DNA of 64,000 nt from Vibrio pomeroyi. Its GTDB lineage: Bacteria > Pseudomonadota > Gammaproteobacteria > Enterobacterales > Vibrionaceae. A program made the translations under genes and the position numbers. The DNA lies in contig CP090854.1 in assembly GCA_041879425.1 (NCBI GenBank), positions 1,922,001 through 1,986,000 of the forward strand, in the 5' to 3' direction. Positions 8,730-18,037 of this stretch are shown here, in pieces (position 1 is the stretch's first letter; every line of letters starts with the position of its first letter). The notes under the pieces are model-generated. The model did no database searches, was not told where the DNA came from, and saw only the letters and a list, made by a program, of their open reading frames with translations.

Positions 8730-9788
8730 ATGCCATTAAAAACTGATGAGTTGAGAACCCAAGCTCTGGGTCCTATGCCAACTCCTGCCGAATTAGGCAA
8801 TGCACACCCTATTACTGACGACGTTGCTGAGCGTATTGCAAATTCTCGCCGCCAAATCGAAGATATCCTAACGGGTCGTGATAACCGCCTATTAGTTATC
8901 GTTGGCCCTTGTTCTGTTCATGACACAGAAGCGGCACTTGATTACGCTGAGCGCTTAAGCCAGATTCAAGAGCAATACAAAGACGAATTGTTCGTGGTAA
9001 TGAGAACCTACTTCGAGAAACCTCGTACGGTTGTAGGTTGGAAAGGTCTGATTACCGATCCAAACCTTGATGGTTCATACGCACTTGAAACGGGCTTGAA
9101 CAAAGCACGTAAGCTTCTGCTCGACATCAATAAGCTTGGCCTAGCAACAGCGACTGAATTCCTTGATATGATCACAGGTCAGTACATTGCAGACCTTATC
9201 ACTTGGGGCGCAATTGGCGCTCGTACAACAGAATCTCAGATTCACCGTGAAATGGCTTCTGCTCTTTCTTGCCCAGTTGGCTTCAAAAACGCGACTAACG
9301 GCAACATCAAGATCGCTATCGATGCTATTCGTGCTGCGCATGCTTCACACTACTTCTACTCTCCAGACAAGAACGGCCGCATGACGGTTTACCGTACTTC
9401 TGGTAACCCATACGGTCACGTTATTCTACGTGGTGGTGATAAGGGTCCTAACTTCGACGCTGAGTCGGTAGATATCGCATGTAAGCAACTGGCTGAATTC
9501 GACCTGCCTCAACGTTTGGTTGTAGACTTTAGCCACGCTAACTGTCAGAAACAGCACCGTAAGCAGTTAGAAGTTGCACAAGACATTTGTGACCAGATCA
9601 AATCTAACAAGAATCAAATTGCAGGCATCATGGCAGAAAGCTTCATTAAAGAAGGCAACCAGCCGATGACTGACATCAATAACCTAGAATACGGCAAGTC
9701 TATTACTGACCCATGCCTAAGCTGGGAAGATACTGCAACTATGCTAGACATGCTTGCATCTGCAATTAAAGATAGAAACTTAGCTTAA
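8730..9788 (+). CDS. aroG: 3-deoxy-7-phosphoheptulonate (DAHP) synthase, AroH-like
   Basis: Type I DAHP synthase, first step of the shikimate pathway: PEP plus erythrose 4-phosphate to DAHP in the cytoplasm. 352 residues. Metal ligands are visible in VGPCSVHD (Cys), DFSHANCQKQHRKQ (His), IMAESF (Glu) and ITDPCLSWEDT (Asp). Substrate motifs FEKPRTVVGWKG and GAIGARTTESQ are intact. Of the three E. coli isozymes it resembles AroH (Trp-sensitive) most: TDELRT start, TSGNPYGH, CQKQHR, IAGIMAESF. The Vibrio gene is usually called aroG, and feedback specificity cannot be proven from sequence. I see no clear TrpR operator upstream. yajQ follows 12 bases after the stop, so the two may be co-transcribed. 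Confidence 0.93.
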   Translation: MPLKTDELRTQALGPMPTPAELGNAHPITDDVAERIANSRRQIEDILTGRDNRLLVIVGPCSVHDTEAALDYAERLSQIQEQYKDELFVVMRTYFEKPRTVVGWKGLITDPNLDGSYALETGLNKARKLLLDINKLGLATATEFLDMITGQYIADLITWGAIGARTTESQIHREMASALSCPVGFKNATNGNIKIAIDAIRAAHASHYFYSPDKNGRMTVYRTSGNPYGHVILRGGDKGPNFDAESVDIACKQLAEFDLPQRLVVDFSHANCQKQHRKQLEVAQDICDQIKSNKNQIAGIMAESFIKEGNQPMTDINNLEYGKSITDPCLSWEDTATMLDMLASAIKDRNLA

Positions 9789-9800
9789 GGACATAACACA

Positions 9801-10283
9801 ATGCCATCATTTGACATTATCTCTGAAGTAGAATCAGTAGAGCTACGCAACGCTGTAGACAATGCTAACCGTGAACTATCGACTCGTTTCGATTTCCGCG
9901 GCGTTGATGCAAGCTTCGACTACAAAGATGAGTCGGTAAAGCTGACTGCTCAAGACGATTTCCAACTGAAGCAAATGCGCGATATCCTTCGTAGCAACCT
10001 AACTAAGCGTAATGTTGATCCTAACGCGATGGAAGCGAAGGCTGCAGACCAAACAGGTCGCACTTGGCACCAAACGGTTATCTTCAAGCAAGGCATCGAA
10101 ACCGATGTTGCTAAGAAAATCGTTAAGCTAATCAAAGACAACAAAGTTAAGGTTCAAGCGGCTATCCAAGGCGAAAAAGTTCGTGTAACGGGCAAGAAGC
10201 GTGATGACCTACAAGCGGTTATGGCACTTGTTCGCAACGGTGAACTTGGTCAACCTTTCCAGTTTGATAACTTCCGCGACTAA
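9801..10283 (+). CDS. yajQ: YajQ-family nucleotide-binding protein
   Basis: 160 residues, the usual size of YajQ (UPF0234). The N-terminus [20 protein letters not shown] and the [10 protein letters not shown] motif are diagnostic. Family members fold as two ferredoxin-like domains; some (for example in Xanthomonas) bind cyclic di-GMP and others bind tRNA or nucleotides, so the ligand here is open. Good AAGGA-type ribosome binding site upstream of the ATG. It is probably in one transcript with aroG and ends at the hairpin at 10354-10386. Confidence 0.92.
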   Translation: MPSFDIISEVESVELRNAVDNANRELSTRFDFRGVDASFDYKDESVKLTAQDDFQLKQMRDILRSNLTKRNVDPNAMEAKAADQTGRTWHQTVIFKQGIETDVAKKIVKLIKDNKVKVQAAIQGEKVRVTGKKRDDLQAVMALVRNGELGQPFQFDNFRD

Positions 10284-10353
10284 TTGATCTAGCTATGTGC
10301 AGCGGCTCTTGTTCGCTGCTCACTAATCAGTTTAATGCGGCATTTAAAATAGC

Positions 10354-10386
10354 AAAAAGCCACTTCTTTATCGGAAGTGGCTTTTT
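10354..10386 (+). terminator. Bidirectional terminator between yajQ and the siroheme gene
   Basis: AAAAAGCCACTTC, seven-base loop, GAAGTGGCTTTTT. A and T runs on both flanks let it serve both convergent genes. Confidence 0.85.
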
Positions 10387-10451
10387 ATTTATCTAGGCGT
10401 TGTTATTAGCGTGTTAGACGCCAGTATGAATGCAGCTAGCTGGCCTATCTT

Positions 10452-11393
10452 TTAACTCAACACCTTGGCAGAAGACAGCTTCAGGTCTTTCCCTACCAGT
10501 AAATTGAACTCAACACTCGCTGGTGGAATAAACACACAGACACGCAAGCTCTCTGCTCTTGCTTTGTCGAGCTTGGTAGACAGTTCTCCACTATTCGCAT
10601 AGCTTTCCCTTTCCGCATCTCGGCGACACAAGTCTATAAACTCAAACGGGCAATCACTCGGAGCAAGAACCAGTTCCGCTTCCTGCATTAGACGTAAAGC
10701 TTTCATTGGTAACAGCTCTATATCTTGCTCGAACTCAATCCAAGTCACCTGCCCTTCACTATCAATGCCTTGCGTCAGCGCTTGTTGATAGCAAGACTCT
10801 AACTGCTCTCTGTCTGTTATCTGTTCAATAAAGTTAGATGACAAGAAGCGTTCCCAAAACTTGCGACGCTCATCGACGGTTGGGAATGACTCTTTGATTG
10901 AATTGCGTTTTGATGCACCGAAGTCTGCAATCAAACCTATATTTTGTGGCAGCACTGTTTCGAGTTTTTCTCTAATATTTCGCACTAAAACAGGTGAAGC
11001 ACCGCCGCTAGAGATCGCAATTTGAATTCTTCCGCGATTTATCATCGAAGGCGTGATGAAGTCGCAGTAAGGCAAATCATCAACTACATTGACTAAAATA
11101 CCCAGTTTTTTCGCATCATTATACACTTGGTGATTCAGACTTGGGTTGTCTGTTGTAGCCCAAACCTGCAAGTAATCTTTCGATATGATCTGCGACGAAT
11201 AAAAGTTCTGAACCCAGTGAAGTTTGCTCTCATCAACAAGCAGCTTTAGGTAAGGCGCTACCTTGGGAGAAACCAAAGTCACATTCGCTCCAGCTCGTAA
11301 CAAGCTGTCGACTTTACGGCAAGCAACCTCACCCCCACCAACCACCAGAATTGGCTTATTCTCTACATCCAAAAACATTGGGAAATAACGCAT
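10452..11393 (-). CDS. Siroheme synthase-type precorrin-2 dehydrogenase/ferrochelatase with decayed C-terminal domain
   Basis: 313 residues. Residues 1-210 are the CysG N-terminal (Met8p-like) module that oxidises precorrin-2 with NAD and inserts iron to form siroheme for sulfite/nitrite reductases. The Rossmann motif VVGGGEVACRKVDSLLRAGA (17-36), the WATTDNPSLNHQVY region, and ISSGGASPVLVRNIREKLE are typical. The remaining 100 residues look like a shortened, degenerate methyltransferase (SUMT) domain: GQVTWIEFEQDIELLPMKAL sits where CysG has its GxGPGD SAM loop, and FIDLCRRDAERE echoes the CysG segment around NLVRRDADR. The SAM loop is destroyed and the rest of the domain is gone. It stands alone. 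SUMT activity must come from another gene. Confidence 0.88.
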   Translation of the reverse strand: MRYFPMFLDVENKPILVVGGGEVACRKVDSLLRAGANVTLVSPKVAPYLKLLVDESKLHWVQNFYSSQIISKDYLQVWATTDNPSLNHQVYNDAKKLGILVNVVDDLPYCDFITPSMINRGRIQIAISSGGASPVLVRNIREKLETVLPQNIGLIADFGASKRNSIKESFPTVDERRKFWERFLSSNFIEQITDREQLESCYQQALTQGIDSEGQVTWIEFEQDIELLPMKALRLMQEAELVLAPSDCPFEFIDLCRRDAERESYANSGELSTKLDKARAESLRVCVFIPPASVEFNLLVGKDLKLSSAKVLS

Positions 11394-11874
11394 GTTCTTC
11401 CTTGAGACGACTTCAATAACTATTCAGCCATGCTACCAAATTTGGAGCATATTCATAACTATCCAAGTGTAATAAAAATATTTATTGACCAAATTTCAAT
11501 CTTTTTTAAGGCGAATGTTTCACCAGTGTGAGATTCATTCAGAATATTTATCTAGTCGATTATCAATATAAAAATCTAAATCTTGTTGCACCAACAGTGT
11601 GAACCCTTGCACTATTTACATTCAGTTAACATTTGGTCATTCTAAATGTGTTCGGATTTGTGATTTCATTCAAAATTCTTTTTAAATTATACATTTGTGA
11701 AACTACGGATCCTTTCCTAACCTTATAAACAGTTGTTTAAATCGCACACAGTTTCATTTGCAAAATGCAACTCGTTTGATTTGGGCAACAAGGTCATAGA
11801 AAACGCAACACATATAGAAAAACTCAAACGAGCACGAGTATCAGGTGTCACCTGGTTAACAAGGAAGGATACAA
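11394..11874. promoter_or_regulatory. 481-bp divergent intergenic region upstream of aapJ
   Basis: No credible ORF. It is AT-rich and probably carries the aapJ promoter and a long 5' leader. A 13-base palindrome CAGGTGTCACCTG (11842-11854) lies just before a strong AAGGAAGGA ribosome binding site (11861-11869) for aapJ. I could not pick a convincing sigma-70 promoter. Confidence 0.45.
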
Positions 11875-12903
11875 ATGACAAATAAACTAACACTTCTTGC
11901 TTCAGTAGTAGCTGCATCAACTGCGATGATGGCAACATCGGCATCAGCGGCAGAAAGCACTCTGGACAAAGTCACATCTCAAGGTTTCTTAACTTGTGGT
12001 GTAAGTACAGGTCTTCCAGGGTTCTCTAACCCTAACTCAAAAGGTGAATGGGAAGGAATTGATGTTGAGTATTGTCAAGCTCTTGCAGCGGCTGTACTCG
12101 GTGACAAGACCAAAGTTAAGTATGTACCTCTAACAGCAAAAGAGCGTTTTACTGCGCTTCAATCTGGCGAAATCGACGTACTATCTCGTAACACAACATG
12201 GACATTACATCGTGACACCGCTTTAGGTCTGAACTTCGTAGGCGTTAACTACTACGATGGTCAAGGCTTCATGGTTAAGAAAGATCTAGGTCTTACAAGT
12301 GCTCTTGAACTTGATGGCGCTTCTGTATGTGTTCAATCAGGTACAACGACTGAGCTTAACCTAGCCGATTACTTCCGTAACAACGGCATGTCTTACAAGC
12401 CAGTGGTATTTGATACAGCAGCACAAACTTCTAAAGGTTTCGACGCAGGTCGTTGTGACGTGCTAACAACAGACCAATCTGGTCTTTACGCACTTCGCCT
12501 AAACCTAGCTGATCCGAAATCTGCGCAAGTACTTCCTGAAATCATCTCTAAAGAGCCTCTAGGCCCTGTTGTTCGTCAAGATGATGACAAATGGTTTAAC
12601 GTTGCTAAGTGGACACTTTCTGCAATGATTAACGCGGAAGAATACGGCATCTCTTCTAAAAATGCAGACGAAATGCTTAAGTCAAAAGATCCAAACATCA
12701 AGCGTATTCTTGGTGTAGACGGTCCTAAAGGTAAAGGCCTTGGCATTCGTGACGACTGGGGTTACCAAGTAATTAAGCAAGTTGGTAACTACGGTGAGAG
12801 TTTTGAGCGTACTGTTGGTACAGGTTCTCCACTTCAAATCTCTCGTGGCGTAAATGCATTATGGAATGCGGGCGGCTTTATGTACGCTCCACCAATCCGT
12901 TAA
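11875..12903 (+). CDS. aapJ: General L-amino acid ABC transporter substrate-binding protein AapJ
   Basis: 342 residues with a clear Sec signal peptide (cleavage after SASA, about residue 25) and a periplasmic type-II solute-binding domain. The opening block VTSQGFLTCGVSTGLPGFS and the WEGIDVEYCQALAAA and FTALQSGEIDVLSRNTTWT motifs are specific to the AapJ/BztA subfamily, which binds several L-amino acids. It is first in aapJQMP. Two hairpins in the 146-base gap before aapQ fit the usual higher expression of the binding protein relative to the membrane subunits. Confidence 0.95.
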   Translation: MTNKLTLLASVVAASTAMMATSASAAESTLDKVTSQGFLTCGVSTGLPGFSNPNSKGEWEGIDVEYCQALAAAVLGDKTKVKYVPLTAKERFTALQSGEIDVLSRNTTWTLHRDTALGLNFVGVNYYDGQGFMVKKDLGLTSALELDGASVCVQSGTTTELNLADYFRNNGMSYKPVVFDTAAQTSKGFDAGRCDVLTTDQSGLYALRLNLADPKSAQVLPEIISKEPLGPVVRQDDDKWFNVAKWTLSAMINAEEYGISSKNADEMLKSKDPNIKRILGVDGPKGKGLGIRDDWGYQVIKQVGNYGESFERTVGTGSPLQISRGVNALWNAGGFMYAPPIR

Positions 12904-12933
12904 TAGCACCTACGTGATTACTTGTTCGTAACC

Positions 12934-12966
12934 GTTGCTATCACGCACATATTGTGTGGTAGCAAC
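12934..12966 (+). other. Intercistronic hairpin 1 (aapJ-aapQ)
   Basis: GTTGCTA (12934-12940) and TAGCAAC (12960-12966) enclose a further imperfect CAC/GTG stem. No T run follows, so mRNA stabilisation or partial attenuation is more likely than termination. Confidence 0.6.
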
Positions 12967-12997
12967 AAACAGAAAATGAATATTTGAGTAACACGAT

Positions 12998-13020
12998 TTA
13001 GGGCGGTTTTTCCGCCCTAA
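12998..13020 (+). other. Intercistronic hairpin 2 (aapJ-aapQ)
   Basis: TTAGGGCGG, loop TTTTT, CCGCCCTAA: a 9-bp perfect stem 29 bases before the aapQ start. No T tract follows. Probably protects aapJ mRNA or attenuates read-through. Confidence 0.7.
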
Positions 13021-13049
13021 CTGTTAAATGGATTTGAGGTTATTGCAGT

Positions 13050-14255
13050 ATGAAACCTAACAACACTCTTACTCCTTCCCAGGAAAAGCCTGAAGCAAAA
13101 AGTGCCAACCTATTATACAACCCGACTTTCCGATCTGTTGTTTTTCAGATCATTGCCATCGGAGCACTCGGCGCTTTCTTCTACACCATCGTAAATAATG
13201 CCCTTACCAACCTTGATGCTCGAGGCATTGCCACTGGTTTTGACTTTTTAAGTCAAGAAGCCGGTTTTGGTATCGGATTAACGCTCGTCGAATATGACGA
13301 AACCTTCTCTTATGGTCGAACGTTCGTTGTCGGCTTATTAAACACCGCCCTAGTTTCAGTGCTAGGTATTATTTTAGCTACCGTTCTCGGCTTCAGTATG
13401 GGTATCGCTCGTTTATCTTCTAACTGGTTAGTTAGCCGATGTGCAGCGGTTTACATTGAAATCTTCCGAAATATCCCTCTATTACTTCAAATTTTCTTTT
13501 GGTATTTCGCCGTTCTTCAAGCTCTACCATCAGCTCGTCAAAGTCTGAGCTTGGGTGAAGCCATCTTCTTGAATGTTCGTGGCTTATATTTCCCGGCGCC
13601 TGTTTTAGAGCAAGGAAGCAGCTTCGTTATTGCTGCATTGATCATCGGTATTATCGCTACTGTGATCATCAATATTTGGGCTAACAACAAACAGAAACTG
13701 ACAGGGCAACAAACACCGATGTTTCGCATCGCAGCTAGCCTAATCGTTGGTTTACCTCTGGTTGTTTATTTTGTGATGGGAATGCCTATTTCGGCTGAAT
13801 ACCCTGCCCTGAAAGGCTTTAACTTTAAAGGTGGTATCAGCATCATCCCTGAGCTGGCAGCCCTTGTGTTAGCTCTCAGTATCTATACGGCATCTTTCAT
13901 TGCAGAGATCGTTCGTTCGGGTATTAATGCGGTGAACCATGGTCAAACAGAGGCTGCAATGTCTTTGGGGCTACCACGTTCTCGCACACTTAAGCTGGTT
14001 ATCATCCCGCAAGCTTTACGTATCATAATTCCACCGCTTACGAGTCAATACTTAAACTTAACCAAGAACTCTTCGCTAGCAATGGCGATTGGTTATCCTG
14101 ACCTAGTTTCTGTATTCGCAGGTACAACGCTTAACCAAACAGGTCAAGCGATTGAAATCATTGCAATGACCATGGGCGTATACCTAACTCTGAGCTTATT
14201 GACCTCCGCGTTAATGAATATCTATAACCGTAAAGTCGCATTGGTGGAGAGATAA
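13050..14255 (+). CDS. aapQ: Amino acid ABC transporter permease AapQ
   Basis: 401-residue inner-membrane permease of the HisM/HisQ family. Multiple hydrophobic helices are seen from about residue 30 onwards. The EAA loop that docks the ATPase reads EAAMSLGLPRSRTLKLVIIP (about 304-323). The long N-terminal region before the conserved permease core, with the FLSQEAGFGIG segment, is characteristic of AapQ/BztB. The stop is one base from the aapM start, so translation is probably coupled. Confidence 0.95.
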   Translation: MKPNNTLTPSQEKPEAKSANLLYNPTFRSVVFQIIAIGALGAFFYTIVNNALTNLDARGIATGFDFLSQEAGFGIGLTLVEYDETFSYGRTFVVGLLNTALVSVLGIILATVLGFSMGIARLSSNWLVSRCAAVYIEIFRNIPLLLQIFFWYFAVLQALPSARQSLSLGEAIFLNVRGLYFPAPVLEQGSSFVIAALIIGIIATVIINIWANNKQKLTGQQTPMFRIAASLIVGLPLVVYFVMGMPISAEYPALKGFNFKGGISIIPELAALVLALSIYTASFIAEIVRSGINAVNHGQTEAAMSLGLPRSRTLKLVIIPQALRIIIPPLTSQYLNLTKNSSLAMAIGYPDLVSVFAGTTLNQTGQAIEIIAMTMGVYLTLSLLTSALMNIYNRKVALVER

Positions 14256-14256
14256 T

Positions 14257-15354
14257 ATGAGCACACATCAATTTCAACCTGATCTTCCGCCTCCCGCTAA
14301 CACAGTTGGTATGGTTGGTTGGCTAAGGAAAAATCTCTTTAACGGCCCTATTAACAGCGTAGTGACACTGGTTTTGGGTTACATCGCATTCTCATTACTT
14401 TGGGCAACCTTTGACTGGGCATTCTTAAATGCTGACTGGGTTGGTACAACTCGTGATGCATGTACGAGTGACGGCGCGTGCTGGGTATTCATTAGTGTTC
14501 GTTGGGATCAGTTCATGTACGGTTTCTACCCTGAAGCTGAACTGTGGCGCCCTCGCCTTTTCTACGCAACGTTAGCGATTTTCGTCGCTTTATTGGCTTA
14601 TGAAAAAACACCTAAGCGTACGTGGATTTGGTTGTTCTTCGTAAACATCTACCCATTTCTAATCGCTGGTTTGTTATACGGTGGTGTATTTGGACTAGAA
14701 GTTGTTGATACCCATAAATGGGGCGGCCTGCTGGTTACACTGATCATCGCGTTAGTTGGTATTGTGGTTTCGCTTCCTATCGGTGTTGCACTTGCCCTTG
14801 GACGTCGTTCAGAGATGCCGATCATTCGTAGTATCTGTACTGTGTATATCGAAATCTGGCGTGGTGTTCCTCTTATTACTGTGCTGTTCATGGCATCGGT
14901 AATGTTGCCTCTATTCTTAGCCGCAGGTTCTGAAACCGATAAGCTCATCCGTGCTCTTGTTGGTGTGGTGTTGTTTAGTGCAGCTTATATGGCAGAGGTT
15001 ATTCGTGGTGGTCTACAAGCGATTCCTAAAGGCCAATACGAAGCAGCAGATGCACTGGGTCTAACCTATTGGAAAAAGATGGGACTGATTATTCTTCCTC
15101 AAGCGTTGAAAATCACTATTCCATCAATCGTGAACACATTCATTGGCCTATTTAAAGACACCAGTCTTGTACTTATCATCGGTATGTTTGATGTGTTAGG
15201 TATTGGCCAAGCAGCGAATACTGACCCTGAGTGGTTAGGCTTCGCAACAGAGAGTTATGTATTTGTCGCGTTAGTGTTCTGGGTGTTCTGTTTTGGCATG
15301 TCGAGGTACTCGATATGGCTAGAAAACAGACTTCACACCGGTCACAAACGATAG
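14257..15354 (+). CDS. aapM: Amino acid ABC transporter permease AapM
   Basis: 365-residue partner of AapQ in the inner membrane. The EAA loop is YEAADALGLTYWKKMGLIIL, and the core has the usual transmembrane helices plus an extra N-terminal pair flanking a Cys-containing loop (TRDACTSDGACW). AapM/BztC proteins are of this size. ATG at 14257 directly follows the aapQ stop; aapP starts 22 bases downstream of its own stop. Confidence 0.95.
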   Translation: MSTHQFQPDLPPPANTVGMVGWLRKNLFNGPINSVVTLVLGYIAFSLLWATFDWAFLNADWVGTTRDACTSDGACWVFISVRWDQFMYGFYPEAELWRPRLFYATLAIFVALLAYEKTPKRTWIWLFFVNIYPFLIAGLLYGGVFGLEVVDTHKWGGLLVTLIIALVGIVVSLPIGVALALGRRSEMPIIRSICTVYIEIWRGVPLITVLFMASVMLPLFLAAGSETDKLIRALVGVVLFSAAYMAEVIRGGLQAIPKGQYEAADALGLTYWKKMGLIILPQALKITIPSIVNTFIGLFKDTSLVLIIGMFDVLGIGQAANTDPEWLGFATESYVFVALVFWVFCFGMSRYSIWLENRLHTGHKR

Positions 15355-15376
15355 TTAATAAGATCAAGGACGTATT

Positions 15377-16141
15377 ATGACGCAACAACTAAACCCAGAA
15401 TCGCACGAGTTGATGATTGAACTTAAAGACATGAACAAGTGGTACGGTGAGTTCCACGTGCTTAAGAACATCAACCTAGAAGTTAAGAAAGGCGAGAAAA
15501 TCGTTATCTGTGGCCCTTCTGGCTCAGGTAAATCTACGATGATCCGTTGTATCAACCGACTGGAAGAGCACCAAAAAGGTCATATCTTCGTTTCGGGTAA
15601 TGAACTGACAGAAGATTTAAAAAACATCGAAGCCGTGCGGAGAGATGTAGGTATGTGTTTCCAGCACTTCAACCTGTTCCCACATCTTACAGTATTAGAA
15701 AACTGTACTCTGGCCCCTATTTGGGTCAAAAAGATGCCGAAGGAAGAAGCTGAAGCGATTGCGATGAAATACCTAGAGCGTGTGAAAATCCCTGAGCAAG
15801 CGGATAAATTCCCAGGCCAGCTTTCAGGTGGTCAGCAACAACGTGTAGCCATTGCCCGTTCTCTATGTATGAACCCACAAGTGATGCTGTTTGATGAACC
15901 AACATCAGCGCTCGATCCAGAAATGGTTCGTGAGGTGTTAGATGTAATGGTAGAGCTTGCAGAAGAAGGTATGACCATGTTGTGTGTAACGCACGAAATG
16001 GGCTTTGCTAAAGAGGTCGCGGATCGCGTTATCTTCATGGACGCTGGCGAAATCATCGAAGAGAACAACCCTGTCGACTTCTTTGAAAATCCACAGTCAG
16101 ACAGAACGCAGAACTTCTTAAGCCAAATCTTACACCATTAA
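15377..16141 (+). CDS. aapP: Amino acid ABC transporter ATPase AapP
   Basis: 254-residue ATPase of the GlnQ/HisP type that energises AapQM. Walker [10 protein letters not shown] (about 45-53), Q-loop region [10 protein letters not shown], signature LSGGQQQR, Walker [14 protein letters not shown] and the switch His in CVTHEMGFA are all intact. Last gene of aapJQMP, followed by a terminator at 16164-16192. A good AAGGA ribosome binding site precedes the ATG. Confidence 0.96.
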   Translation: MTQQLNPESHELMIELKDMNKWYGEFHVLKNINLEVKKGEKIVICGPSGSGKSTMIRCINRLEEHQKGHIFVSGNELTEDLKNIEAVRRDVGMCFQHFNLFPHLTVLENCTLAPIWVKKMPKEEAEAIAMKYLERVKIPEQADKFPGQLSGGQQQRVAIARSLCMNPQVMLFDEPTSALDPEMVREVLDVMVELAEEGMTMLCVTHEMGFAKEVADRVIFMDAGEIIEENNPVDFFENPQSDRTQNFLSQILHH

Positions 16142-16163
16142 TGTGTTATGATGCATAAACTAC

Positions 16164-16192
16164 AGAGGCGGCTTAGGTCGCCTCTTTATTTT
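16164..16192 (+). terminator. Terminator of aapJQMP
   Basis: AGAGGCG, eight-base loop, CGCCTCT followed by TTATTTTT. Confidence 0.85.
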
Positions 16193-16435
16193 TCAATGTT
16201 ATAGATAGTTTTTAAAGTTTTAGTTAACTGAATAGATCGACCAAAGGTTGAACATCGTATCTTAGCTATACTTAATTACAGCCTTAAGAAATACTTTGTT
16301 ACACCTTCAGAAACACTTAACCGACTATTTTGATTATTATTTTACGTATACAAGAGGAATGAAAGACTTGATTTTTCGAACTTTCACCCCCATAAATGTA
16401 CCAATAACTATTGAAGTCACCTTACGAGGAAGATT

Positions 16436-17101
16436 ATGAACAGCCCTATGTTTTCACGCACAGCATCTCAAGAAAGTGCTCTGCAAACCAATAAAGTGTT
16501 GCGTAACACCTACGCTCTACTGTCTATGACACTACTTTGGTCTGCTGTTGTAGCAGGCGTATCTATGGCGATGAACCTTCCTCGCCCTGGTCTTATCATC
16601 ATGCTAGTTGGCTTCTACGGCCTACTTTTCTTAACTGAGAAGAACCGCGACAACAGCATGGGTCTAGTCTTCACATTCCTATTTACAGGTTTCTTAGGCT
16701 ACACCATCGGTCCAATCCTTAATATGTACGTTGGCGCAGGCATGGGTGATGTCATCCTAACTGCACTTGGCGGTACCGCATTAGCGTTTATGGGTGCTTC
16801 AGCTTACGCTCTTACTACTAAGCGTGACCTGTCATTCCTTAACGGCATGCTACTAGCTGGTTTCGTTGTACTACTTGTAGGTATGGTTGCAAACATCTTC
16901 CTACAAATGCCTCTACTATCATTGGCAATGAGCGGTATGTTCATCCTGTTCTCGACTGGTGTTATCTTGCTTACAACGCAAAACATCATTCGTGGCGGTG
17001 AAACTAACTACATCTCAGCAACGATCAGCTTGTACGTATCAATCTACAACATCTTCATCAGCCTACTAAGCATTCTAGGCATCATGGGTAGCGACGACTA
17101 A
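16436..17101 (+). CDS. yccA: Bax inhibitor-1 family protein YccA
   Basis: 221-residue integral membrane protein with seven hydrophobic segments. It aligns end to end with E. coli YccA (219): LRNTYALLSMTL, GYTIGPILNMYV, LGGTALAFMGASAY and the tail SLYVSIYNIFISLLSILG. E. coli YccA is a substrate and modulator of the FtsH protease and protects SecY from degradation. Strong AGGAAGA ribosome binding site before the ATG. It heads the block yccA-tusE-yccX-rlmI also found in E. coli, but has its own terminator. Confidence 0.93.
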   Translation: MNSPMFSRTASQESALQTNKVLRNTYALLSMTLLWSAVVAGVSMAMNLPRPGLIIMLVGFYGLLFLTEKNRDNSMGLVFTFLFTGFLGYTIGPILNMYVGAGMGDVILTALGGTALAFMGASAYALTTKRDLSFLNGMLLAGFVVLLVGMVANIFLQMPLLSLAMSGMFILFSTGVILLTTQNIIRGGETNYISATISLYVSIYNIFISLLSILGIMGSDD

Positions 17102-17127
17102 TCACTCCCATAACTGAAGAATATCTT

Positions 17128-17156
17128 GCCCAAGAGCCTAGCTCTTGGGCTTTTTT
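17128..17156 (+). terminator. Terminator of yccA
   Basis: GCCCAAGAGC, three-base loop, GCTCTTGGGC, then six T. Confidence 0.92.
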
Positions 17157-17280
17157 GTATCTATCAGCACCAGAATTCTTTTGATAGCTGCAATATTTCT
17201 TGAGATCGCTATAAATCTATTGAGAAAAGTAAACTTGGTCATTACCCTATCTGGATAGTTAACTGGATTCTGGATTAAAC

Positions 17281-17610
17281 ATGTTTGAATATAACGGCAA
17301 GCAAATTGAAACCGATGCTCAAGGCTACCTATTGGACTACACGCAATGGGAAGAAGGTATGATTGAAATTCTTGCTCAAGATGAAGCTATTGAACTTACG
17401 GATGCGCACTTAGAAGTCGTACATTTTGTAAGGAGCTTTTACGAAGAGTTCAACACCTCTCCAGCAGTTCGCATGCTAGTTAAAGCGATGGAAAAGGCTC
17501 ACGGCCCAGAAAAAGGCAACAGCAAGTATCTATTCAAGTTATTCAAGAAAGGCCCAGCGAAGCAAGCGACTAAACTTGCAGGCCTACCTAAACCAGCGAA
17601 ATGCTTGTAA
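17281..17610 (+). CDS. tusE: TusE sulfurtransferase (DsrC family)
   Basis: 109 residues, the same length as E. coli TusE. It receives persulfide from TusBCD and passes it to MnmA for 2-thiouridine at the tRNA wobble position. The motif [13 protein letters not shown] and the C-terminal PKPAKCL, with the acceptor Cys108 next to last, are diagnostic for DsrC/TusE. Only the C-terminal Cys is present, as in TusE and unlike dissimilatory DsrC, which has two. Neighbours yccA and yccX match E. coli synteny. Confidence 0.95.
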   Translation: MFEYNGKQIETDAQGYLLDYTQWEEGMIEILAQDEAIELTDAHLEVVHFVRSFYEEFNTSPAVRMLVKAMEKAHGPEKGNSKYLFKLFKKGPAKQATKLAGLPKPAKCL

Positions 17611-17643
17611 AGACTAACCTGCTTTAGATCATTCCTGAATATA

Positions 17644-17671
17644 AATACTGTAGTGACTGAACTACAGTATT
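17644..17671 (+). terminator. Bidirectional hairpin between tusE and yccX
   Basis: AATACTGTAG and CTACAGTATT form a 10-bp stem followed by TTAAA. It overlaps the yccX stop codon at 17662, so the two convergent genes share it. Confidence 0.7.
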
Positions 17672-17949
17672 TTAAACTCCCCAACACGCACGTTTTGTCG
17701 TTCTTTCTCTCCGACTCGATGTTTGACTACGCCATCAACTACCGCACTCTTAGGGCCGATTTTTAGCCATTCGTATAGCTTCTCGATTTGCCCAACCTCT
17801 CCGACCGCTAATACTTCTACTCGACCATCATTTAGGTTCTTAGCGTAACCTGAAATACTCAAAGCTTGCGCTTGTCTGCTGGTGTGATAACGAAAACCAA
17901 CACACTGAACTACGCCTGACACGACAAAAATAAATTGGGAATTTTCCAT
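17662..17949 (-). CDS. yccX: Acylphosphatase
   Basis: 95-residue acylphosphatase, a small cytoplasmic enzyme hydrolysing acyl phosphates such as carbamoyl- or acetyl-phosphate. The phosphate loop reads GVVQCVGFR with catalytic Arg20; the second catalytic residue is Asn38 in YAKNLNDG. The normally invariant Gly of VQGVGFR is Cys16 here, an unusual change that may affect the loop. The gene is inverted relative to tusE. Confidence 0.92.
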   Translation of the reverse strand: MENSQFIFVVSGVVQCVGFRYHTSRQAQALSISGYAKNLNDGRVEVLAVGEVGQIEKLYEWLKIGPKSAVVDGVVKHRVGEKERQNVRVGEFKIL

Positions 17950-18037
17950 AACGTTGCCTCATAAATTATATGAATGATATAGTTAAGCTTCTATTCATTC
18001 ACCGCTTATTGGTGGACTTACTTCGAGTATAACGATT

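Noticed and set aside
17662..17949. Dead acylphosphatase
   Set aside because: Only the loop Gly is replaced; the catalytic Arg20 and Asn38 are both present, so activity is still likely.
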